A stretch of DNA of 64,000 bases from Burkholderiaceae bacterium (GTDB lineage Bacteria > Pseudomonadota > Gammaproteobacteria > Burkholderiales > Burkholderiaceae_E): positions 1-64,000 of the forward strand of contig JAJPES010000060.1 in NCBI GenBank assembly GCA_021166725.1, written 5' to 3'. Of this stretch, positions 47,425 to 56,173 are shown one piece after another. Positions within the stretch are counted from its first letter, which is position 1; each line of letters begins with the position of its first letter. Below the pieces are notes generated by a model that was given only the letters and a program-made list of their open reading frames with translations, did no database searches and was not told where the DNA came from. Position numbers and translations under genes: made by a program.

Positions 47425-48846
47425 ATGGACGAGACAATCCTGGACGTCGTCGTCATCGGCGCTGGCACCGCCGGAATGTCGGCGCTGCGCGAGATTCGCA
47501 AGCGAAGCGAGCGCTTCGTGTTGATCGACGACGGCAAATGGGGCACGACCTGCGCGCGCGTCGGCTGCATGCCGTCGAAGGCGCTGATCGAAGCCGCCAA
47601 CACTTTTCAACGTCGCCACGACTTCGACGCCTTCGGCATCCGCGGCGCCGAGTCGCTGCGCATCGACGTGCAGTCGGTGCTCGCGCGCGTGCGCGCGCTG
47701 CGCGACCAGTTCGTCGCCGGTGTGCGCAAGGTCAGCGACGGATTGGGTGAGCGCGCGATCACCGGGCGTGCGCGCATCGTCGCGCCCGATTGCGTCGAGG
47801 TGAACGGGCGCCGGCTGCGCACGCGGCGCATCATCGTCGCCACCGGCTCGGAACCCGTCGTTCCGCCGCCCTGGCGCGCGTTGGGCGAGCGGCTCCTCAC
47901 CACGGACACGCTGTTCGATCGCACGGACCTGCCCGCGCGCATCGCCGTCGTCGGCATGGGCGCGGTCGGCGCCGAGATGGCGCAGGCGTTGTCGCGCCTG
48001 GGCATCGCCGTGACCGCGTTCGGTTCGAGCGAGCTGCTGGCGGGCACGAGCGACCCCGTGGTGAACGCGGCACTGCTCGCGTCGCTGCGCCAGGAGTTTC
48101 CGGTGCACGTGGGCGCGCCCGCAGTGGTGTCCGAAGCCGAAGACGGCAGCCTGCGCGTGAGCAACGGCCGCCAGGAAGCGCAGGTCGATGCGGTGCTCGC
48201 CGCGCTCGGGCGGCGCCCGGTGCTCGCCGGGCTCGGGCTCGATGCGCTCGGCGTTGCGCTGGACGAGCACGGCGTGCCCGCTGTCGATCCCGCGACGATG
48301 CGGATGGGCGCGCTGCAGATCTTCATCGCCGGTGACGCGAACGCGCAATTGCCGCTGCAGCACGAGGCGGCCGACGAAGGACACATCGCGGGCCTGATCG
48401 CCAGTGCCGCTTCGGCCCGTCGCTTCCGTCGCCGCGTTCCGTTGTCGATCGTCTTCTGCGATCCGGAGGTGGCGGTCGTCGGTCGGCGTTTCTCGCAGCT
48501 CGACGCCGGCGACGTGCTCGTGGGCGAGTACCGTTTCGAGCGCCAGGGCCGCGCGCGCATCGAGCAGCGTGCGCGTGGCGTGCTGCGCGTGTACGCCGCG
48601 CGCGGCATCGGCCTGCTGCTCGGCGCCGAACTGTGCGCGCCCGGCGGCGCGCATCTGGCGCACCTGCTCGCGCTCGCGATGGAGCGCACGCTCACCGTGC
48701 ACGACCTGCTGCGCATGCCGTTCTACCACCCCGTGCTCGAGGAAGGGCTGCGCAGCGCGCTGCGCGAGCTTGCATCGCAGTTGCCGCCGTGCAGCGAATC
48801 CGATCTCGCCGGCTGCGGCCCGATCGGCGCGGACGCACTCGAGTGA
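47425..48846 (+). CDS. dihydrolipoamide dehydrogenase-like flavoprotein disulfide reductase
   Basis: The 473-residue protein has the class I disulfide-reductase fold: an FAD-binding GAGTAGMSALREI motif, the redox pair C43 and C48 in TTCARVGCMPSKAL, an NAD(P) motif GMGAVGAEMAQAL, IFIAGDANAQLP, and a C-terminal dimerisation domain with the His-Pro pair MPFYHPVLEEG. Genuine dihydrolipoamide dehydrogenases have CLNxGC; here it is CARVGC, so lipoamide may not be the substrate. No 2-oxoacid dehydrogenase E1/E2 genes are near. It starts 65 bases from the divergent acyl-CoA synthetase; a TAAGAT close to the ATG suggests a very short leader or leaderless mRNA. Confidence 0.9.
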   Translation: MDETILDVVVIGAGTAGMSALREIRKRSERFVLIDDGKWGTTCARVGCMPSKALIEAANTFQRRHDFDAFGIRGAESLRIDVQSVLARVRALRDQFVAGVRKVSDGLGERAITGRARIVAPDCVEVNGRRLRTRRIIVATGSEPVVPPPWRALGERLLTTDTLFDRTDLPARIAVVGMGAVGAEMAQALSRLGIAVTAFGSSELLAGTSDPVVNAALLASLRQEFPVHVGAPAVVSEAEDGSLRVSNGRQEAQVDAVLAALGRRPVLAGLGLDALGVALDEHGVPAVDPATMRMGALQIFIAGDANAQLPLQHEAADEGHIAGLIASAASARRFRRRVPLSIVFCDPEVAVVGRRFSQLDAGDVLVGEYRFERQGRARIEQRARGVLRVYAARGIGLLLGAELCAPGGAHLAHLLALAMERTLTVHDLLRMPFYHPVLEEGLRSALRELASQLPPCSESDLAGCGPIGADALE

Positions 48847-48868
48847 ACCGCGTGCCGGGAGCAACTTC

Positions 48869-50047
48869 ATGGACCTGAACTATTCGAACGACGAAATCGC
48901 TTTTCGCGACGAGGTGCGCGCCTGGCTCGACGCCAACGTGCCGGCCGCGTTGCGGCGCAAGGTGCTCGACAGCGAGCCGCTGACGAAGGACGACCTCGTC
49001 GGCTGGCACCGAATTCTCGCCGATCGCGGCTGGATCGCCCCCGCCTGGCCGCGCGAATGGGGCGGCACCGACTGGACGCCGGTGCAGCGCTACCTGTTCG
49101 AGGAGGAGTGCGCGTATGCCGGCGCGCCGCCGATCGTTCCGTTCGGCGTGTCGATGTGCGCTCCGGTGCTGCTGCAGTTCGGCACCGAGGCGCAGAAGCA
49201 GCGCTTCCTGCCGCGCATCTATCGCGCCGACGATTTCTGGTGCCAGGGCTATTCGGAACCCGGGTCGGGTTCCGACCTGGCTTCGCTGAAGACGCGCGCG
49301 CAGCGCCGCGGCGACCGCTACGTGATCGACGGCCAGAAGACCTGGACCACGCTGGGACATTTCGCCGACTGGATCTTCTGCCTGGTGCGAACCGACCACT
49401 CCGCATCGCGCCGGCAGGAGGGCATCAGCTTCCTGCTGGTCGACATGAAGACGCCCGGAATCACCGTGCGTCCGCTGATCCTGCTCGACGAAGGGCACGA
49501 GGTGAACGAGATCTTCTTCGACGGCGTGGAAGTGCCGGTCGAGAACCTCGTTCATCGCGAGAACGAGGGCTGGACGGTTGCCAAGTTCCTGCTCGGCCAC
49601 GAACGGCTGAACACCGGACGCATCGGCGCGTCCAAGCGCGAACTCGCGCGCCTGAAGGAAGTGGCGGCGGCGACGACGAAGGACGGCAGGCCGCTGCTCG
49701 ACGACCTGCGCTTCCGCGACCGGCTCTCGCGGGTCGAGATCGAGCTGATGGCGCTGGCGATCACCAACCTGCGCTTCGTCGACGAGATGCGTCGCACCGG
49801 CCGCATCGGTCCCGAGGTGTCGATGCTGAAGATCCGCGGCACCGAGATCCAGCAGGCGCTGAGCGAGCTGAGGATGCAGGCGGCGGGGCCCTTCGCGCAG
49901 ATGTTTCGCCCGATCGACTACGACGGCTTCGACGAGCAAGCTGCCGCCGTCACGCCGCGTTACTTCAATTTCCGCAAGACGTCGATCTACGCCGGTTCGA
50001 ACGAGATCCAGCGCAACATCATCGCGAAGGCCGCCCTGGGGCTCTGA
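48869..50047 (+). CDS. acyl-CoA dehydrogenase (larger member of a pair)
   Basis: The 392-residue flavoprotein has the three-domain acyl-CoA dehydrogenase fold: an N-terminal helical domain (NYSNDEIAFRDEVRAWL), the FAD/substrate segment CQGYSEPGSGSDLASL, GQKTWTTLGHFADWIF, and a C-terminal IYAGSNEIQRNIIAKAAL. The usual catalytic Glu of YEG-type enzymes is Ala here, as in families where the base is placed on another helix. The next gene, 7 bases away, is a second, more divergent acyl-CoA dehydrogenase. Adjacent pairs of this kind often make mixed tetramers in sterol side-chain and related degradation. The substrate is unknown. The gene follows the flavoprotein by 22 bases. Confidence 0.92.
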   Translation: MDLNYSNDEIAFRDEVRAWLDANVPAALRRKVLDSEPLTKDDLVGWHRILADRGWIAPAWPREWGGTDWTPVQRYLFEEECAYAGAPPIVPFGVSMCAPVLLQFGTEAQKQRFLPRIYRADDFWCQGYSEPGSGSDLASLKTRAQRRGDRYVIDGQKTWTTLGHFADWIFCLVRTDHSASRRQEGISFLLVDMKTPGITVRPLILLDEGHEVNEIFFDGVEVPVENLVHRENEGWTVAKFLLGHERLNTGRIGASKRELARLKEVAAATTKDGRPLLDDLRFRDRLSRVEIELMALAITNLRFVDEMRRTGRIGPEVSMLKIRGTEIQQALSELRMQAAGPFAQMFRPIDYDGFDEQAAAVTPRYFNFRKTSIYAGSNEIQRNIIAKAALGL

Positions 50048-50054
50048 GACAACG

Positions 50055-51203
50055 ATGGATTTCCAGCACACCGAGGAGCAGCGCCTGCTCGCCGACGCCG
50101 TGAGCCGGCTGCTCGAGCGCAGCTACGACTTCGAGGCGCGCAAGACGATCGTCTCGTCGAGCGACGGCTTCAGCCCTTCGCTGTGGCGCGACCTCGCATC
50201 GATGGGCCTGCTGTCGCTGCCCTTCGCTGCAGACGACGGCGGCTTCGGCGGCGGCGCGGTCGACCTCTTCGCACCGATGCAGGCGTTCGGCGCGGCGCTG
50301 CTGGTCGAGCCCTTCGCGTCGACGCTGGCGCCCGCGGGACGGCTGGTGGCCACGCTCGGCACGCGAGAGCAACGAGCGGCGGTCGTTCCGCGCATCGTCG
50401 ACGGATCGATGAAGCTCGCCTTCGCGCACGTCGAGACGCAGTTGCGCCATTCGCTCGACGGTATCGCGACGACGGCGTCGCCCGTCGATGGCGGCTGGCG
50501 GCTGTCGGGCCAGAAGCGGATGGTGCTGCATGCGCCGATGGCCGACGCGCTCGTCGTCACTGCGCGCGTTGCCGACGGGCCCGGCGCCGCGGAGGAAGTC
50601 GGCGTATTCGTCGTCGATTCGCATCGCACCGGCGTTGCGATGAAGACGTTTCGCACGGTCGACGATCTGCGCGCAGCCGACGTGTGGTTCCACGACGTCG
50701 TGCTCGACGCGGACGCTCGCCTCGCCGGGCCTGCGGACGACGCGCGTCCGGCGATCGAGGAGGCCGTGGACTTCGCCGCGGCGCTCGGCTGCGCGGAAGC
50801 GGTCGGCGCGATCGACTCGGCGAACCGCGCGACGCTCGAGTACCTGAAGACGCGCCGGCAGTTCGGCGTTGCCATCGGCTCGTTCCAGGCGCTGCAGCAC
50901 CGGATGGTCGACATGACGATCCACGCCGAGCAGGCTCGATCGATGGCGCTGCTCGCCTGCGCGAAGGTGGACGCCGCGGCGCGCGGCGAGATCGATGGCG
51001 CCGAGCGCGCGCGCATCGTCTCGGCGGCGAAGGTGCTCGTGGGCACCGCCTGTCGTCACGTGGGCCAGGAGGCGATCCAGCTGCACGGCGGCATGGGCAT
51101 GACGATCGAGATGAAGATCTCGCACACGTTCAAGCGCCTGACGATGCTCGTGCAGCAGTTCGGCGACGTCGACCACCACCTCGATCGTTTCGCGCGCGCC
51201 TGA
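50055..51203 (+). CDS. acyl-CoA dehydrogenase (second member of the pair)
   Basis: The 382-residue protein starts MDFQHTEEQRLLADAVSRLL and ends with the C-terminal domain AIQLHGGMGMTIEMKISHTFKRLTML. It keeps the fold of acyl-CoA dehydrogenases but has a weak FAD/substrate loop (FAHVETQLRHSL in place of SEPGSGSD) and lacks the classical catalytic Glu. Such second members pair with a complete subunit in alpha2beta2 enzymes. It starts 7 bases after the first dehydrogenase, so one mRNA is likely. Assignment to the superfamily is secure; activity alone is doubtful. Confidence 0.9.
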   Translation: MDFQHTEEQRLLADAVSRLLERSYDFEARKTIVSSSDGFSPSLWRDLASMGLLSLPFAADDGGFGGGAVDLFAPMQAFGAALLVEPFASTLAPAGRLVATLGTREQRAAVVPRIVDGSMKLAFAHVETQLRHSLDGIATTASPVDGGWRLSGQKRMVLHAPMADALVVTARVADGPGAAEEVGVFVVDSHRTGVAMKTFRTVDDLRAADVWFHDVVLDADARLAGPADDARPAIEEAVDFAAALGCAEAVGAIDSANRATLEYLKTRRQFGVAIGSFQALQHRMVDMTIHAEQARSMALLACAKVDAAARGEIDGAERARIVSAAKVLVGTACRHVGQEAIQLHGGMGMTIEMKISHTFKRLTMLVQQFGDVDHHLDRFARA

Positions 51204-51320
51204 GCGCCCGGCGTACGGTCCGCGCCATGTTGCAATCGAAACCGGCGGTTTAACCGAAGCTTAATCTTCGACGGGCATCCTCGTGCGCGCAAAGCAGACG
51301 ACCCACGAGGAGGTACCCGC

Positions 51321-51524
51321 ATGGAACCGATCGACAGGATCCTGGCCTGCAGCGCACGCGTGTTCGGCCTCGCGCCGTTTCGCCGGCGAGCTGTAGTACT
51401 TCGCGAATCCGCCGTGCGTTCCGAGGTCGACGACATCGAGTCCGATGCGCTCGAATGCTGCGCGGCCGAGGGCCTCGGCGCCGAGCGACTGGTACGCGAG
51501 GCGAGCGACCGCACGATGCGCTGA
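51321..51524 (+). CDS. small hypothetical protein upstream of pstS
   Basis: This 67-residue frame starts with ATG after a very strong ribosome site (GAGGAGGT, 7 bases before the start) and has the codon use of the neighbourhood. The product is polar, with two Cys residues (ALECCAAEGLG) and a basic middle (FGLAPFRRRAVV). I recognise no family. It ends about 37 bases before the Pho box of pstS. The quality of its start makes it likely to be translated, but its role is unknown. Confidence 0.5.
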   Translation: MEPIDRILACSARVFGLAPFRRRAVVLRESAVRSEVDDIESDALECCAAEGLGAERLVREASDRTMR

Positions 51525-51561
51525 ACGAGCCGCCTGCCGGGCGGCGCCTGCCGCGCCGTCG

Positions 51562-51579
51562 CTGTCACGGAACCGTCAT
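51562..51579 (+). promoter_or_regulatory. Pho box upstream of pstS
   Basis: CTGTCACGGAACCGTCAT is two 7-base half sites, CTGTCAC and CCGTCAT, separated by four bases. This is the arrangement bound by PhoB (consensus CTGTCAT repeated with an 11-base period). It lies 51 bases before the pstS start, where PhoB would replace the -35 box. PhoB itself is encoded at 57585-58292. Confidence 0.8.
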
Positions 51580-51630
51580 CGTTGCCCCTTAGCCTGCTCG
51601 GAACGGCATACCGAACAGCGAAAGGCAAGG

Positions 51631-52680
51631 ATGAAAGCGAACACCTGGGGACAGCTCCTGGTCGGCGGCGCGCTGGCCCTGGGCGTCACCGCCGCACCAG
51701 CGGCCGACATCACCGGTGCGGGCGCGACCTTTCCCGCGCCGATCTATGCGAAATGGGCCGAGGCGTACAAGGCGAAGACCGGCCACAGAGTCAATTACCA
51801 GGGCATCGGCTCGGGCGGCGGCGTGAAGCAGATTGTCGGCAAGACTGTCGACTTCGGCGCGACCGACGATCCGATGAAAGGCGACGACCTCGAAAAGAAC
51901 AGGCTGCTGCAGTTTCCGGCGGTGATCGGCGGCATCGTCGCGGTCGCCCATCTGCCCGATGTCGAGCCCGGGCAGATGCGGCTCGACGGCCCGGTGCTGG
52001 CCGACATCTATCGCGGCGCGATCACGAAGTGGAACGATGCGAAGATCGCGGCGCTCAATCCGTCGCTGCAGTTGCCCGCCACCGCGATCACGCCGGTCTA
52101 CCGCTCCGACTCGTCGGGGACGACCGCGGCTTTCACCGATTACCTGTCGCAGGTCTCGTCGTCGTTCCGCTCCGACATCGGCGCGGGCAAGACGGTGAAC
52201 TGGAAATCGGGCGTCGGCGGCAAGGGCAATGCGGGCGTCGCCGCCAACGTCACGAAGATCGCAGGCTCGATCGGCTATGTCGAATACGCGTATGCGAAGC
52301 AGAACAAGCTGACGCACGCGGCGATGATCAACCGCGACGGCAGGACCGTGCAGCCGAACGATCGTACTTTCGCGGCAGCTGCGGCCAATGCCGACTGGGC
52401 ATCGCAACGGGGCTTCGGCGTGAACCTGAACAACCGGCACGGCGGCGATGCGTGGCCGATGACTTCGGCGACCTACATCCTGATGCACCGCTCCGCCGAG
52501 AAGCCGCAGCGCTCGGCCGAGGTACTGGAATTCTTCCGCTGGGCCTTGCACGACGGCGGCCCGCTCGCACTCGAACTCGACTACGTGCCGCTTCCCGCCG
52601 GCGTCGTGCAGCAGGTCGAGGCTTCATGGGCAGGCGTGCGTGACGGCTCGGGTCATCCGGTGCCGAGCGCCGGGAACTGA
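51631..52680 (+). CDS. pstS: phosphate ABC transporter substrate-binding protein
   Basis: PstS captures inorganic phosphate in the periplasm and delivers it to PstCA. The 349-residue protein has a signal peptide (GQLLVGGALALGVTAAPAA), then ITGAGATFPAPIYAKWAEAY, the phosphate-binding segments GSGGGVKQI and FGATDDPM, and VYRSDSSGTTAAFTDYL with the conserved Ser-Gly-Thr-Thr. The Pho box 51 bases upstream puts the operon under PhoB. It is the first gene of pstS-pstC-pstA-pstB-phoU. Confidence 0.97.
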   Translation: MKANTWGQLLVGGALALGVTAAPAADITGAGATFPAPIYAKWAEAYKAKTGHRVNYQGIGSGGGVKQIVGKTVDFGATDDPMKGDDLEKNRLLQFPAVIGGIVAVAHLPDVEPGQMRLDGPVLADIYRGAITKWNDAKIAALNPSLQLPATAITPVYRSDSSGTTAAFTDYLSQVSSSFRSDIGAGKTVNWKSGVGGKGNAGVAANVTKIAGSIGYVEYAYAKQNKLTHAAMINRDGRTVQPNDRTFAAAAANADWASQRGFGVNLNNRHGGDAWPMTSATYILMHRSAEKPQRSAEVLEFFRWALHDGGPLALELDYVPLPAGVVQQVEASWAGVRDGSGHPVPSAGN

Positions 52681-52701
52681 GGCCGGCGTCGAAGACACTC
52701 G

Positions 52702-53769
52702 ATGGCAGCTACGGCAGGCATGGCGGTCGCCGAACGGACGGCGATCGGCACCGCACACAACCGCGCGAGCGCGAGTGCGGGTGCGGGTGCAAGTGCGAGC
52801 GCGGGCGCGGGCGCGAGGGCGAGCGCGGGCGTGGGCAAGGGTGTGGACGCATCGCGCGGCGGTCGCTTCGCGGCGCAGGATCGCGTCTTCTTCGGGCTTA
52901 CCCGCTTCTTCGCGGCGCTGGTGCTGATCGCGCTGGCCGGCATCCTCGTCGCGCTCGTCGTCGAGGCGTGGCCCGCGCTGCGCCAGTCCGGCTTCGGCTT
53001 TCTCTTCGGTACTACCTGGAGTCCGGCCGACGACGTGTACGGGGCGGTCGTCGCCGGCTACGGGACCATCGTCACATCCGCGATCGCGCTGCTGCTCGCA
53101 GTTCCGGTGAGCTTCGGGATCGCCGTCTTCCTGACCGAGATGTGCCCGGCGAGACTCGCGCGTCCGTTGGGCGTCGCCGTCGAGCTGCTGGCGGGGATTC
53201 CGTCGATCATCTACGGCTTCTGGGGCCTGTTCGTGCTCGCGCCGGTGCTGCAGGAGCACGTGCAGCCGCTGCTGTCCGCGACCGGGCTGCCGATCTTCGC
53301 CGGCCCGCCGCTGGGAATCGGCGTGTTCACCGCGGGCGTCGTACTCGCGCTGATGGTGCTGCCGTTCGTCGCATCGGTGATGCGCGACGTGTTCCAGACG
53401 GTGCCGGCGGTGCTGAAGGAGTCGGCCTACGGTCTCGGCTGCACGACGTGGGAGGTGGTGCGGCACATCGTGTTGCCCTATACGCGCGTCGGCGTCGTCG
53501 GCGGCGTGATGCTGGGCCTGGGCCGCGCGCTGGGCGAGACGATGGCGGTGACCTTCGTCATCGGCAACGCGAACCGGCTTTCGCCGAGCCTGTTCGCGCC
53601 CGGCAATTCGATCGCGTCGACGCTGGCCAACGAGTTCGCCGAAGCCGATCCGGCGTTGCACATCCCGTCGCTGTTCGCACTGGGACTGCTGCTGTTCGTC
53701 ATCACCTTCGTCGTGCTCGGCGTGGCGAAGTGGCTCGTGCAGCGAAGCGCCGCGCGCGCCGGCGCCTGA
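52702..53769 (+). CDS. pstC: phosphate ABC transporter permease PstC
   Basis: PstC is one of two inner-membrane permeases of the phosphate transporter. The 355-residue protein has six membrane helices after an unusual N-terminal tail. The binding-protein-dependent transport signature is ESAYGLGCTTWEVVRHIVLP, and GETMAVTFVIGN and AGIPSIIYGFWG are typical of PstC. Residues about 20-50 are an Ala/Gly/Ser low-complexity tract absent from most PstC. It follows pstS by 21 bases. Confidence 0.95.
   Translation: MAATAGMAVAERTAIGTAHNRASASAGAGASASAGAGARASAGVGKGVDASRGGRFAAQDRVFFGLTRFFAALVLIALAGILVALVVEAWPALRQSGFGFLFGTTWSPADDVYGAVVAGYGTIVTSAIALLLAVPVSFGIAVFLTEMCPARLARPLGVAVELLAGIPSIIYGFWGLFVLAPVLQEHVQPLLSATGLPIFAGPPLGIGVFTAGVVLALMVLPFVASVMRDVFQTVPAVLKESAYGLGCTTWEVVRHIVLPYTRVGVVGGVMLGLGRALGETMAVTFVIGNANRLSPSLFAPGNSIASTLANEFAEADPALHIPSLFALGLLLFVITFVVLGVAKWLVQRSAARAGA
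52766..52836 (+). repeat. GCGAGTGCGGGT-type low-complexity tract inside pstC
   Basis: The DNA is a run of short imperfect repeats built from GCGAG, GTGCGG and GCGCGG units, coding for alternating Ala-Ser and Ala-Gly. It lies before the first membrane helix of PstC, on the cytoplasmic side. Such a tract can change length by replication slippage in steps that may or may not keep the frame. Confidence 0.7.
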
Positions 53770-53792
53770 AAACGGTCGACACGAGAGCCGGC

Positions 53793-54641
53793 ATGGTGAG
53801 CTTCACGTACCGCCGACGCAGGTTCGTCAACGCAACCGGCCTGGCGCTTTCGGCGGCGGCGATGTCGATCGGGCTGGCCGCGCTCGGCTGGATCCTGTGG
53901 ACGCTGTTCTCGTCGGGGCTCGCCGCGTTCGGCGCAAACCTGTTCGTCGAATCGACGCCGGCGCCGGGCACCGAGGGCGGGGGGCTGGCGAACGCGATCG
54001 CCGGCAGCGCAATGATGGTCGGCGTGGCGACCTTCGTCGCGACGCCGATCGGCATCCTCGCCGGCATCCATCTCGCCGAGTTCGGCACGCGCTCGCGCTT
54101 CGCCGCGCTCACGCGTTTCGTCACCGACATCATGTTGTCGGCTCCGTCGATCGTGATCGGGCTGTTCGTCTACGCGATCGCGGTTGCCACCGTCGGCCAT
54201 TTCTCCGGATGGTCCGGGTCGCTGGCGCTGGCGCTGATCGCGATTCCCGTCGTCGTGCGCACCACCGAGAACATGTTGCTGCTGGTGCCGGGCAGCCTGC
54301 GCGAGGCCGCGTTCGCGCTCGGCGCGCCGCGCTGGAGGGTCTCGCTCGCGGTCACGCTGCGCGCGGTGCGCGGCGGCGTCGTCACCGGCGTGCTGCTGGC
54401 CGTGGCGCGGATTGCCGGCGAGACGGCGCCGTTGCTGTTCACTGCGCTGAACAACCAGTTCTTCACGCTCGACATGGGTGCGCCGATGGCGAACCTGCCG
54501 GTGGTGATCTACAACTTCGCGATGAGCCCGTACGAGAACTGGCAGCAACTCGCCTGGGGCGGTGCGGCGTTGATCGCGCTCGTTGTGCTCGGGCTGAACG
54601 TGCTCGCGCGCGTGATGTTTCGCGATCGTCTGCGCGGCTGA
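53793..54641 (+). CDS. pstA: phosphate ABC transporter permease PstA
   Basis: PstA, the second permease of the phosphate transporter, has 282 residues and six membrane helices. TPAPGTEGGGLANAIAGSAMM, FVTDIMLSAPSIVIGLFVY and the EAA-type loop EAAFALGAPRWRVSLAVTLRA are diagnostic. The C-terminal part has GETAPLLFTALNNQF. The ATG chosen is 23 bases after pstC; an overlapping longer frame upstream runs inside pstC and was rejected. Confidence 0.95.
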   Translation: MVSFTYRRRRFVNATGLALSAAAMSIGLAALGWILWTLFSSGLAAFGANLFVESTPAPGTEGGGLANAIAGSAMMVGVATFVATPIGILAGIHLAEFGTRSRFAALTRFVTDIMLSAPSIVIGLFVYAIAVATVGHFSGWSGSLALALIAIPVVVRTTENMLLLVPGSLREAAFALGAPRWRVSLAVTLRAVRGGVVTGVLLAVARIAGETAPLLFTALNNQFFTLDMGAPMANLPVVIYNFAMSPYENWQQLAWGGAALIALVVLGLNVLARVMFRDRLRG

Positions 54642-54665
54642 AGCCGCAGGGAGCAGGAAGGACAG

Positions 54666-55445
54666 ATGCAGGAAATAGACACGGGAGCGCCATCGGCCGC
54701 AATCGAGGTCCGCGGGTTGTCGTTCTACTACGGCCGCTTTCGCAACCTGAACGACGTATCGCTCGACGTCGCGCGCAACCGCGTCACCGCGTTCATCGGG
54801 CCGTCGGGTTGCGGCAAGTCGACGCTGTTGCGCACCTTCAACCGGATGTTCGATCTCTACCCGAACCAGCGCGCCGAAGGCGAGATCCGGATGATGGGCC
54901 GCAACGTCCTCGATCCGTCGGTGGACGTGAACCTGCTGCGCGCGAAGGTCGGCATGGTGTTCCAGAAGCCGACGCCGTTTCCGATGACGATCTTCGAGAA
55001 CATCGCCTTCGGCGTGCGGCTGTACGAGAAGCTGTCGCGCGACGCGATGCAGGACCGCGTCGAATGGGCGCTGCGCAAGGCGGCGCTGTGGGAGGAAGTG
55101 AAGGACAAGCTCGACTCGAGCGGCCTGAGCCTGTCGGGCGGGCAGCAGCAGCGGCTGTGCATCGCGCGCATGGTGGCGGTGAAGCCGGAAGTGCTGCTGC
55201 TCGACGAGCCCACCAGTGCGCTCGACCCGATCTCGACCTCGCGCATCGAGGAGCTCGTCGCGGAGTTGAAGGACGAGTACACGATCGCGATCGTCACTCA
55301 CAACATGCAGCAGGCGGCGCGCATTTCCGACTACACCGCGTACATGTATCTCGGCGAGCTCGTCGAGTTCGGCCAGACCGACGAGATCTTCGTCAGGCCG
55401 CGCAAGAAGGCCACCGAGGACTACATCACCGGCCGCTTCGGATGA
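54666..55445 (+). CDS. pstB: phosphate ABC transporter ATP-binding protein
   Basis: PstB hydrolyses ATP to drive phosphate uptake. The 259-residue protein has GPSGCGKST (Walker A), [14 protein letters not shown] (signature), [13 protein letters not shown] (Walker B) and the switch His in [33 protein letters not shown] at the N-terminus is the PstB-type opening. The stop codon overlaps the phoU start as ATGA. Confidence 0.97.
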   Translation: MQEIDTGAPSAAIEVRGLSFYYGRFRNLNDVSLDVARNRVTAFIGPSGCGKSTLLRTFNRMFDLYPNQRAEGEIRMMGRNVLDPSVDVNLLRAKVGMVFQKPTPFPMTIFENIAFGVRLYEKLSRDAMQDRVEWALRKAALWEEVKDKLDSSGLSLSGGQQQRLCIARMVAVKPEVLLLDEPTSALDPISTSRIEELVAELKDEYTIAIVTHNMQQAARISDYTAYMYLGELVEFGQTDEIFVRPRKKATEDYITGRFG

Positions 55446-56173
55446 GCGCCCGCGAACGGAGCACCGGGATGAGCACCCGCGAGTACGCGCATCGCACCTT
55501 CGACACCGACATCGAGGCGTTGCGCAGCACGGTGACGACGATGGCCGGCCTGGTCGAGCGGCAGATGACGCGCGCGATCGACGCGATCCGCCGGCCCGAT
55601 GCGCACCTCGTCGAAGCCGTGCTGCTCGACGACGTGCGCGTGAACCAGATGCAGGTCGAGTCGGACCTTCGCTGCAACCGCACGATTGCCCGCCGCCAGC
55701 CGATCGCCATCGACCTGCGCGAGATCATCGCAGTGATCCACATCGTCAACGACCTCGAGCGCATCGGCGACGAGGCGAAGAAGATCGCCATCCGCAGCCG
55801 CGATTTCGCCGACTCGCCATTGCCGATCGGCTTCGACCAGATCGAGCGGATGGCCTCGCGGGTGCGCACGATGTTCGATGCCGCCGTCGACGCGTTCGTG
55901 CGGCACGATCCCGCGGTGGCGGCGCGACTGGCAGCCAGCGACGACGAGGTCGATGACCTGCGCGATCGGCTGATCGGACAACTGGTGCAGGCGATGGCCG
56001 CGCAACCCGGCGCCGTCACCTCCGGCCTTGCCGCCGTATTCGTCGTGCAGTCGCTCGAAAGGGTCGGCGATCATGCGAAGAACATCGCCGAGCACGTCGC
56101 CCTGCTGGTGGACGGCGTCGACCCGCGTCAGGCGCCGGTGGGCTCCGACCGGGAGGTAGACGAAGGCCGCTGA
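55442..56173 (+). CDS. phoU: phosphate signalling complex protein PhoU
   Basis: PhoU links the Pst transporter to the PhoR kinase and represses the Pho regulon when phosphate is plentiful. The protein (243 residues) is two repeats of a three-helix bundle, with metal-binding motifs in the form [17 protein letters not shown] and [17 protein letters not shown]. Two starts are possible: the ATG that overlaps the pstB stop, used here, or an ATG at 55469 with a GGAG site 8 bases upstream. The 3' end overlaps the end of the opposing phoR by 46 bases. Confidence 0.95.
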   Translation: MSARERSTGMSTREYAHRTFDTDIEALRSTVTTMAGLVERQMTRAIDAIRRPDAHLVEAVLLDDVRVNQMQVESDLRCNRTIARRQPIAIDLREIIAVIHIVNDLERIGDEAKKIAIRSRDFADSPLPIGFDQIERMASRVRTMFDAAVDAFVRHDPAVAARLAASDDEVDDLRDRLIGQLVQAMAAQPGAVTSGLAAVFVVQSLERVGDHAKNIAEHVALLVDGVDPRQAPVGSDREVDEGR

